Positions 57,101 through 64,000 of a stretch of 64,000 nt of DNA are shown here, piece by piece. The stretch spans positions 149,818,224-149,882,223 of the forward strand of contig OY856188.1 in NCBI GenBank assembly GCA_963693315.1. Direction: 5' to 3'. The position numbers and the translations under genes were made by a program. Position 1 is the first letter of the stretch; each line of letters starts with the position of its first letter. Under the pieces are notes generated by a model that was not told the DNA's origin, searched no databases, and was given only the letters and a program-made list of their open reading frames with translations. Origin of the DNA: Diogma glabrata. Its lineage: Eukaryota > Arthropoda > Insecta > Diptera > Cylindrotomidae.

Positions 57101-60100
57101 AATCGACAGCCGATCAATCGGCATCGACCGATAAATCTAGTGGATTAATCGGTAACTGGTCATTTTGCTTATCGGTCCAACCCTAATTAAGTACCTTATT
57201 CGTTTAAATACCTTTGAGATGTCTAATGCGATACCGTACGTTTCACCTCCGTTGATAAAGTATGTTGTTCCAAAGATGGGCTACATAGTTCAATTGATCG
57301 GATGTTGATCTTTTGTTTCTAAAATCGTATTCGCTGCCAGATATTAAATAGTTGTCTTCCAATTTTGATATATCGACGGCTCCAAAGCATTTACCTGAAA
57401 CTACATTTTCGAAAAACTGAGAGGAAGCGCAAAAACCAATTTATTGTAGAATCACAACAAGCTTGAAATAGTAGTTTAATCAATGAGTGAATAATGAAGT
57501 AGTTTATTCTCAAGCAAAAGTTTAAAATTCGAGCGAGGCACGAGCGAGAATTTTAATTTGCGAGAGAATAAAATTCATTATTCACGAATCGATTACAATA
57601 CTTTATTCTCTGACAAAGATTTTATTATAAAAAAGAATTGTGTATTATAAAAAATAAAAACATTTTCTTCAATTAAAACAATAAATCTTTATTGTTTTAA
57701 TTGATAAATCAAATTTCTTAATAAAAAAACCCTGATGATAAAAAACGCCCTTCTCATACAATCAACCAAGTTCAACTAAACGAAATAAGAGAATTACTCA
57801 AAATTTGATTTTTGAACAAAACTTATCAAAGCAAATGTGATTATAATTTGAAAATAATTTTAATGAAATCAAAATAATTTGACCAATTGGAATCATACCA
57901 ATTGAATAAAAGTTTCATTAGGCACTAGGTTAAGTTCATTAGGCTATAGGTTAAAAAACAATACAATAATACATACTATTATTATCGAAAAAACATACAA
58001 ATAAAGCTGATATAATTAAATGGAAGAGAATAAATAAAATTTGTTTATCAATAAATCAAAAATAGTTATTTGTGTAACTAGTGCAAAAAGTGTCTATTTG
58101 TTGCACGATGCATGAAATGAACCACGCTGAGTGAAACAAATATGCTTTTTGCACGTGTTGCACACAACATTTTTCTACGATCTTAAGGTACTTTTTGCAC
58201 TAGTAAGGTACTTTTTGCGCTAGTGCAAAAAATTAAACTTTTTGCACAGTATATAGTGCAAAAATAGTCATTTGCACGATCGTAGAAAAAAACTATTTCT
58301 TTTTATTATTTATTGAAAGTATTTTTTTTAAAGCTTGTTTAGAATCGCAATAAATCGTTTTGTGAGCTTCCTTTCCATTTTTATAAAATGTAGTTACACG
58401 TGAATGCTTTGTAGCCGTCGATATGTGAATTATAGGGCTATTCTGACAGTCGTATTTTGAGTCGTACGACACGACAAAACGAAAATGGTATTCTGAAAGT
58501 CGGTTCGATACGACAAAGGTAAAAAAATTGATGTTCTGAGAGTCTTTAAATGTCAAAAACTATAAATTTTTGTCGTCGCCATTTTTGGTTACGACTCTCT
58601 AGAAAGTAATGTTTTTAATTCAATAATAATAAATGAATAATTTAATATAAATAATTCCTTTGCAATATATTAAATTATAAATACTAATTCCTTCCTCTGT
58701 GCTACAAAATATAAGTGAATAAAAATAAAAATAATGTTGTTCAGGCCGGATGTTTTGTTGCTTTTAACCCCCTTAGAAATGTTGCCACAATTTTGGGTTT
58801 GAAATGCAGTTGTTTCATATTAAAGCCTGAAGATTGGATTTGGTATATTGGTTTAGGAGATCCGAACCTTGTCGGTAACGTTACAGCCACCATCAATGAT
58901 AGGGGCGATAGGAGCTTTAGTACCAGAATTTAAAGAATTAATAGCACTGTAAAAACTTTTGTCAGAAATTGACATAGTCGAATGTTTTGACGCTTTCGTT
59001 CTGTCAATTTCTGCCTTTTCGTTTTCAATTATCTGGTGGGTGGGTGGGTTTGTAACATTCCTGCATAGGATCTTGATGAAACTTCGGCAAATGATCCAGG
59101 CTCACTTGAAAATGGAAGATCTGGATTCATGTCAAAATTGGACAAAAAGGCGAGGGGTCTACCGAACACCTCTACGTTTAAATATTCAATACCTTCTAGT
59201 CCCGGCTTATGATTTTTTTGAAACTTGATATATAAGGTTTTAGTACTGTTTCCAATATGCCCGCACACCAACTTCCGGTTTGTCACTTCCGGTTAAAATG
59301 TTTTTTTTAGGTGTTTATCCCTACTGTAGCCTACAATTACAGATCGATTTTCATCAAACGTTGATAGAAAGTTTCAATCAATATGTTAAAGATTTTATTA
59401 GCTTTAGAAGTACTTTGGACAAAGGGTTTGGGGGTCCACCATACAACATGTGTTTTTTTGCCTATGTTTTGAAGTTTGTTGGGAGCATACAACATTCGTT
59501 CGTTAATGAATTTTGATGACACTTTGAAAAAGATGCAAATATGTATGGCAAGGAGCTTATTAAGTTTTTAACGATATTGAATAATGTGGTGGAGGGTCCC
59601 CGAGCACCTGTTTTTTTGAAAGCTCATTAACATCTGTACCTGATAATCGAATGGGATGAAGCTTGGTACATCAGTATTTAGTACGGCTCAAAACAGTTCT
59701 GCAATCCCAACTTCTGGTTTTTCACTTCCGGTAAAAAATTTTTTTGAATTTTGAATTTTGATGACACTTTAAAAAAAGATGCAAATATGTATTGCAAGGA
59801 GATGATTAGTTTTTGAGCGATATTGAACAAAGTGGTGGGACCCCCCCTCGAGAACCTGGTTTTTTAGAAAGCTCAATAACATCTGCACATGATTATCGAG
59901 TTAGATGAAACTTGGTACATAAGCATTTAGTACGGTTCACAACAGTTTTGCATCCCAACTTCCGGTTTGTCACTTCCGGTAAAAATTTTTTTTGCTTTTT
60001 TTCGTACAACAGAAGTTATTGGGATACTACAGCTTTCTTTAATGTTTATATAATTAGAACTACGAAAAATTTTTCGGTCAAAGTTTTCGATCAGTTAAAT

Positions 60101-62019
60101 TCCAAATAAGCGAGACAGGAAACCATCAAGAAAGTGTCAAAATTATAAAAAAACTGAAAAGAAAAATTTTAAAATAATGTTAAATAATTCAGAGCTACCT
60201 ACTTTACGCTGTAATGTTATATGATACCTACTTTATATGATTTACTTTACTCCGACATGATACCTCCTTTACTCTGTACAAACATATCATTTTAAAAGGA
60301 TCTCCCATCACCGTTCTCTCACTGTCCCAATTAATTATGTAACATCAATAGAAAAAGTGCTGCCTTAAACTTGCAAATAATAATATTATCCACTAGGATG
60401 TATTTAATTAAACTTCTATATAGTTCTGTACTGTTAGTATTGTTCTATACTAAATGCATACATACATGCTATTACACAAAAATCAATAATTACAACCAAA
60501 GATAACAAATATATCTTACTTTTACAGGCAAAATTTTCACCGACTTCGAATCGAAATAAAGCGGACAAAAGTTATAAAATCAGAAAAAACAAATCCGGTA
60601 AATCCAAATGATTTAAGAAAATTTGAAAATTATTTTGATTATTCAAATTTTGTAAACTATTTAAAACCTCATCAAACGCTAGCAATAAATCGAGGGGAAA
60701 ATTTAAAAGTATTATCGGTTAAGATTCAGATTCCTGATCATTTAAAAAATGAATTGAAACGTTTCATTGAGAATATGTATTTAAAAATAGGAATTTATAA
60801 TTCCTATAGATCTAAATTATTCGAATTATCATTTGAGGAAGCGTTTACTAAAAAATGTTAGCATACTAATTTTTTTATTTTATAGTTAGTAATTCTATTT
60901 CTATGATTTTCAGTTCAACCGTTGATAACGCGACAAATTAGAACGCAATTGACAAAAATCGCTGAGAAAGCATCAATCAATGTATTTTCAAATAATTTAA
61001 AGCAATTATTGTTAATGTCCCCAGTGCGTGGTGAAAAAATTTTAGGAATTGATCCTGGATTCTCAATGGGATGTAAATGCGCACTTATCAATGAATGCAA
61101 TGATGTGTTGGACACTTTCGTCATTTATCCACAAACAAAAACAGAATATTGGTTAGATTATGGCTATAAAATTAAACGAGTTTTGGATCAACACAAGTGA
61201 GAAGTAGCAAATTGTTTTTATTGTTTTCAACTGAAATTTGTCTTACTTCCAGTTGTAAGTTAATTGCTCTTGGGAACGGAACAGCATGTCGTGAAACCGA
61301 GCAATTTCTACAGAAACTATTCGATGAGAATATTTTGCAACAAAATTATGTCAGCTATTGCATAGTGTCTGAACAAGGTGCTTCGATTTATTCCTGTGGC
61401 GAAGTTGCTAAGAAGGAATTTCCAAATTTAGATGTCAATCTCATCAGTGCTGGTAACATATTATTATATTATACATATAAAATTATATTTAATTATTATT
61501 ACATATATATGACCGAATTGATTTATTTACTTCTAGTTTCTATTGCTCGTCGTTTAAGTGATCCATTATGTGAACTAGTTAAAATAGAACCAAAACATTT
61601 AGGAGTGGGAATGTATCAACATGACATAAATGAAAAAGAATTATCCGATACTTTAAATGATGTAGTTATGGAATGCGTAAGCTATGTTGGGGTTGATATA
61701 AATACTGCAAGTGTTACACTATTACGGTAAGTACATTTATTTTTACATTAATTTATATGGTGTGATCGAAATTGATTTAATGTTTTAGTCATGTTTCGGG
61801 TTTGACTCAATCTCGTGCTGAAAATATAATAAAATATCGCATGGAAAATGGTACAATTAAAACACGTAAAGAATTATTAAAAGTAAAGATGATTGGAGAA
61901 AAAACGTTTACACAATGTGCTGGGTTTATAAAAATTGATCCAGTGACCACCGGTTATATTAATTATAATATATTAGATTCAACATGGGTACATCCGGAAA
62001 GTTACGATATTGCTGAAAG
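50335..62019 (+). CDS. SRBD1: SRBD1-like (Tex-family S1 RNA-binding protein), seven exons, 3' end outside window
   Basis: Joined exons 50335-51189, 51251-51495, 60528-60856, 60914-61196, 61253-61452, 61537-61726 and 61789-62019 give 777 codons plus 2 nt in one open frame across GT-AG introns. Residues 1-170 are a basic, Lys/Ser-rich disordered tail. The Tex N-terminal domain follows ([20 protein letters not shown]). A YqgF/RNase-H-like domain starts near residue 516 ([18 protein letters not shown]), and a helix-hairpin-helix region near 640-765 includes [25 protein letters not shown] and [10 protein letters not shown]. The S1 domain should lie beyond 64000. Tex-family proteins bind nucleic acid and are tied to transcription or RNA metabolism; the cellular role here is inferred. 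Human SRBD1 is about 995 residues, consistent with a missing 3' part. Confidence 0.93.
51251..51495 (+). CDS. SRBD1: SRBD1-like exon 2
   Basis: After the acceptor ATTTTTAG the frame continues with [16 protein letters not shown], a hallmark of the Tex N-terminal domain, and ends ...EEVRR plus two bases at the donor GTAAGT. The preceding intron is 61 bp. Confidence 0.88.
53318..53325. repeat. Left target-site duplication of hAT element 3
   Basis: ATTAAGTA, identical to 57186-57193. Confidence 0.85.
54345..54705. repeat. Tandem repeat, about 130-bp unit, three copies
   Basis: ATTGGGTAAAAAA, TCTTTCTTTTGACACACTTG, TTTTTTGACAAACTTA and ATGCCATAATTCTCAA recur in order starting near 54350, 54486 and 54630, with length variation. 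Non-coding, inside hAT element 3. Confidence 0.82.
55133..56760 (-). pseudogene. hAT transposase with BED finger and dimerisation domain, decayed
   Basis: From the minus-strand 5' side: [15 protein letters not shown]...[10 protein letters not shown] near 56730-56650 is a BED zinc finger. The middle (55.6-56.5 kb) is broken by stops and frameshifts. The C terminus (55342-55133) reads [20 protein letters not shown], then [20 protein letters not shown], the classic hAT dimerisation domain. The overlap region 55303-55596 joins it. The catalytic core could not be read as an intact frame. Confidence 0.85.
57186..57193. repeat. Right target-site duplication of hAT element 3
   Basis: ATTAAGTA, identical to 53318-53325. 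Confidence 0.85.
57486..57575. repeat. Palindromic hairpin repeat
   Basis: GTGAATAATGAA, TTTATTCTC and TAAAATTC are mirrored by GAATTTTA, GAGAATAAA and TTCATTATTCAC around a GCGAGGCACGAGCG tip. Same design as the hairpin MITEs at 42.7 and 43.2 kb (AT-rich arms, short GC-rich tip) but unrelated in sequence. Confidence 0.75.
58075..58290. repeat. Clustered TTTTTGCAC repeats with inverted arms
   Basis: ACTAGTGCAAAAAGT, TTTTTGCACTAGTAAGG and TTTTTGCGCTAGTGCAAAAA repeat in both orientations within 220 bp, along with CTACGATC / GATCGTAG. Probably a foldback MITE; ends not defined. Confidence 0.55.
58293..58556 (-). other. 87-codon frame of unknown identity
   Basis: A conceptual frame with [20 protein letters not shown] near its middle is open and looks less A/T-random than its neighbours, but I recognise no domain. 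It lies in intron 2 antisense to the host gene. GACAGTCGTA and GTCGTACGAC words at 58.45-58.52 kb suggest it adjoins a transposon end. Most likely mobile-element debris. Confidence 0.3.
59030..60000. repeat. Tandem repeat with CACTTCCGGT motif, about 245-bp unit
   Basis: Two well-matched units (59513-59757 and 59757-60000) share TTTGATGACACTTT, AAAAGATGCAAATATGTAT, GAAAGCTCA(T)TAACATCTG and ACTTCTGG/ACTTCCGGTTT, then CACTTCCGGTAAAAA. A more diverged unit precedes them (59035-59300). Non-coding. A related patch in inverse orientation occurs at 62280-62540 in intron 7. Confidence 0.8.
60528..60856 (+). CDS. SRBD1: SRBD1-like exon 3
   Basis: Acceptor CTTTTACAG at 60527. The first base completes the split Leu codon from exon 2. 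It encodes the segment with [17 protein letters not shown] and [11 protein letters not shown], conserved in Tex proteins, ending at donor GTTAGC with one base left. This exon lacks an internal start and is easily missed by ORF calling. Confidence 0.85.
60914..61196 (+). CDS. SRBD1: SRBD1-like exon 4 (YqgF start)
   Basis: Acceptor TTTTCAG. Reads [20 protein letters not shown], then [11 protein letters not shown], the first beta strand and catalytic-type Asp of the YqgF domain. Ends at donor GTGAGA in phase 2. Confidence 0.87.
61253..61452 (+). CDS. SRBD1: SRBD1-like exon 5 (YqgF end)
   Basis: Acceptor [25 protein letters not shown], then [19 protein letters not shown] and the junction residue of SAVSIARR at donor GTAACA. 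Confidence 0.88.
61537..61726 (+). CDS. SRBD1: SRBD1-like exon 6
   Basis: Acceptor [40 protein letters not shown] and [14 protein letters not shown], the linker into the helix-hairpin-helix part; donor GTAAGT. Confidence 0.9.
61789..62019 (+). CDS. SRBD1: SRBD1-like exon 7 (helix-hairpin-helix)
   Basis: Acceptor [44 protein letters not shown], then [15 protein letters not shown] at donor GTAAAT. The next exon is beyond the window, at least 2 kb away. Confidence 0.9.
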
Positions 62020-62279
62020 GTAAATATTTTTTGTAGTGTTTTAAATTTTGATTGTCTTCTAATATAATAAATTGTTTGCATTACTTATTTTTTCATGTAA
62101 TTTAACTATGCGAATATTTTAGTTATGTGTTTATATATATTTTAGTATGAGTTTTAAATTATGTATATATCAGTTATTAAAGGTCTTATCGCAATATTGT
62201 CCAAAAACTAATCAGTTCTTTGTCATTCAAATCTGCATCTTTTACGATAGTATCATCAAAATTGATTAATTAACGAAGT

Positions 62280-62540
62280 CTGTATGCTCCCAACAAACTT
62301 TAAAAACTAAGTGTGAAAACTCAGCAGTTGTATGGTGGACCCCTGGCCACTTTGATCGATGTGTCCCAAAAGATGATCATTATCTTCTTACACTAATTGA
62401 AAGCTTTTTTATAACTTCCACCATAATCACTTCATTATTGTAGGCTGTAGTGTGCATAAAGACACTGAAAAAAATTCAAAAAATTGCAAACAAAATGTTT
62501 AGTCCGAAGTAAACCGGAAGTTGGGATGCAGAACTTTTGT
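62280..62540. repeat. Inverted relative of the 59-kb CACTTCCGGT repeat
   Basis: GTATGCTCCCAACAAACTT, TGTATGGTGGACCCC and CCGGAAGTTGGGATGCAGAA are the reverse complements of words at 59425-59490 and 59940-59965. Located in SRBD1-like intron 7. Confidence 0.7.
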
Positions 62541-63107
62541 GAACCAATGTTCAACAAGGCGTTTGCGAACGAATGGATTTTTAACCGAAGGAACCAATGG
62601 CAAAGATACGAAAATTGAATTTACGCACTGGGTATAATACCTATTTTGTAAATTGTGATTTTGGTTGTTTTCTATCTAGTCATTCGATTTTGTGAAAATT
62701 TACAACACAATTTCTTTATATTAAGGATCCGTTTATGTCAAAGCTTCGGTAAACGAGTCGAGCATCGAGTCAAGCAGTGATAAAATCGTTGAACCAACAG
62801 CACTATTCTCTTATAGTGTTTATGCTGCTCTCTTGTGTGCTTCGATAATTTTAATACAATTTACAAAAATAAATACAACAAACTTAAAAATAATTAATTT
62901 AATTAACAATTTTCCATAAAGTTCATAAATTTAAATTAATTATAATTTATAACTATTATTTCTATGTGTTTTTTAAAAAGAAATATAGCTTCGTTCGTTA
63001 CTTCAATAGTAGCGTCAAAAAAGAACAAATCGTTGTCTATGCCTCGTCACTTGACTCTTTTATCGATCGATGCATTAACTTAAACACTCCTAGTTGAAAG
63101 CATCCCA

Positions 63108-64000
63108 AGTAACAATTTCAGTTTTATATAAGCTCTTCTAGTGCTCTAGAGCTATAATATACAGCTGGTTGCTTTATATTTTGCTGATGCAGCGCTGCCA
63201 CAGCTCTAGCAGAGCTGTTGTGGTGCTAAATTTGCTACTTTTACAGCATTATTTCCTCTAAAGAACCCAAGTAACAATTCTTAGAGCTATTAGTATCAAG
63301 ATACTGTACTGAAGCTCTAGAGAAGATTGTATGTTGCTAGCTGCGCGTTTTATTTGTCGAGTGATACTTGGAGCTCTAAACAAAATTATTGTTGCTTTAT
63401 AAAATAGTTTTCGAAAACTCATAGCTCTAATAAAATATAGAGCAGGCAGTTATTAGAATAGCATTTCAATAGCTTTATAACCTAATATAGAGCTTTTAAA
63501 CTAAAGTAGTGCAGCACCACTTATTATAGACCTATGAGCTGTATTTCACCGTTACAACAGCAAAGCGAGCTATAATTGAGCTTATTTAAAGCTATAAGCA
63601 TTATAAAATCTTACTGTAATATAGCGTTAATGTCTATTTGTAAACTGCTTTTTTCTAATATAAAAAGCGCTCAAATATAACAGAGCTTATTTTTTACGTA
63701 AATTTTGAGTTGTTGCGAGTTTTTGAATCTTCAATAGTTCAAAATGGTTGCATTCTTCAGTCAAACGTTAGTTGAAATTGAAACATTGACATTTGATTAT
63801 GTGTGACATTTTCCTTAAAAGTTTAGAGCTTTCTTAATCACACTACTTCTATATAAAGCTATATAAAGCTAAGTGATGTTACCCAAGTAACAATTTCAGT
63901 TTTATATAAGCTCTTCTAGTGCTCTAGAGCTATAATATACAGCTGGTTGCTTTATATTTTGCTGATGCAGCGCTGCCACAGCTCTAGCAGAGCTGTTGTG
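63108..64000. repeat. Repeat family with AAGTAACAATTTC ends and AGAGCT subterminal motifs
   Basis: CAAGTAACAATTTCAGTTTT followed by about 100 identical bases occurs at 63108-63222 and again from 63886 to the window end; a shorter relative (CCCAAGTAACAATTC) lies at 63267. Between them AGAGCTATA/TATAGCTCT words recur many times in both orientations. It could be direct terminal repeats or tandem copies of a non-autonomous transposon. The window cuts it off. Confidence 0.75.

Larger units (their letters stand above)
53326..57185 (-). mobile_element. hAT transposon 3, decayed, in SRBD1-like intron 2
   Basis: Ends AAGGGTTGCATTGATTAATC on the left and, on the opposite strand of the right end, TAGGGTTGGACCGATAAGC, each followed by several copies of ATCGGT/ATTAATCGG. 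ATTAAGTA at 53318-53325 and 57186-57193 is an exact 8-bp duplication. Minus-strand relics of a BED-finger transposase are inside. At 3.86 kb it is near full length but broken, and a tandem repeat occupies its 3' part. Confidence 0.87.
51496..60527 (+). other. SRBD1-like intron 2, 9 kb, transposon-filled
   Basis: Donor GTAAGT, acceptor CTTTTACAG. All other introns complete in the window are under 90 bp. It contains hAT element 3 (53326-57185), tandem repeats and hairpin repeats. 51.5-53.3 kb holds no recognisable element, and no minus-strand gene was found apart from transposase relics. Confidence 0.85.

Noticed and set aside
58715..58933. 72-codon plus-strand frame in intron 2 as a host exon
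   Set aside because: No similarity to the SRBD1/Tex protein, no flanking splice sites that keep frame, and exon 2 joins exon 3 directly.
63108..64000. LTR retrotransposon with direct terminal repeats
   Set aside because: No TG...CA ends, primer-binding site or polypurine tract seen, and the interval is only about 780 bp with no coding content.
1..64000. CRISPR arrays, bacterial operons, rRNA or complete tRNA genes
   Set aside because: None seen; the sequence is eukaryotic and repeats are transposons or tandem repeats.

Overview
This is AT-rich eukaryotic genomic DNA, almost certainly from an insect or another arthropod. It holds spliced introns of about 60 bp, several non-LTR retrotransposon lineages typical of arthropods, hAT and pogo DNA transposons, many foldback MITEs, and one ordinary host gene. 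There is no sign of bacterial, phage or organellar organisation. Annotation is from reading the sequence only. Clade names for transposons are motif-based and provisional.

Host gene. The only conserved cellular gene I can support is the SRBD1/Tex-family gene on the plus strand. Its coding sequence starts at 50335 and continues beyond the window; seven exons (777 codons plus 2 nt) can be joined across clean GT-AG introns. Intron 2 is 9 kb and is filled with mobile DNA, while introns 1 and 3-6 are 56-84 bp. A 1.7-kb long-inverted-repeat transposon ends only about 300 bp upstream of the start codon.

Left part (1-31.4 kb), a LINE and transposon bed. In order it holds: an RNase-H-bearing LINE with an open ORF (3-2756); a 6.2-kb decayed hAT element with an exact 8-bp target duplication (3243-9465), which contains two MITE-like elements and an internally deleted LINE derivative; a decayed LINE split by a MITE (9640-11590); an antisense RTE-type LINE split by two small insertions (11690-14184); and a CR1/Jockey-type two-ORF LINE (about 16.2-24.4 kb) whose ORF2 is interrupted by a 4.7-kb RTE-like LINE with an 11-bp target duplication. 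A single-ORF LINE with an intact 1007-codon frame follows (25.0-28.6 kb), and then a Gly-His/9-bp minisatellite (30.5-31.0 kb).

Middle part (31.4-50 kb). A second decayed hAT (31480-37235, 8-bp target duplication) contains an RTE-type LINE (12-bp target duplication) and a hAT-type MITE. Then come a foldback element carrying tRNA-like promoter boxes, an AATTGG-rich foldback, and a 3.56-kb pogo-type transposon with a spliced, broken transposase and a small PHD-finger ORF. The rest is several foldback MITE families, including a 0.9-kb MITE present twice (44.2 and 47.2 kb), with a pre-insertion site preserved in a neighbouring repeat copy.

Right part (50-64 kb). The SRBD1-like gene, with a third decayed hAT (53326-57185, 8-bp target duplication, BED finger and dimerisation domain) and several tandem repeats in intron 2. 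A repeat family with AAGTAACAATTTC ends lies in intron 7.

The window reads as a layered record of insertions. Target-site duplications allow the relative order of many events to be inferred: hAT elements first, LINEs and MITEs later. The two LINEs with uninterrupted ORFs (1-2.7 kb, cut by the window edge, and 25.0-28.6 kb) look youngest.
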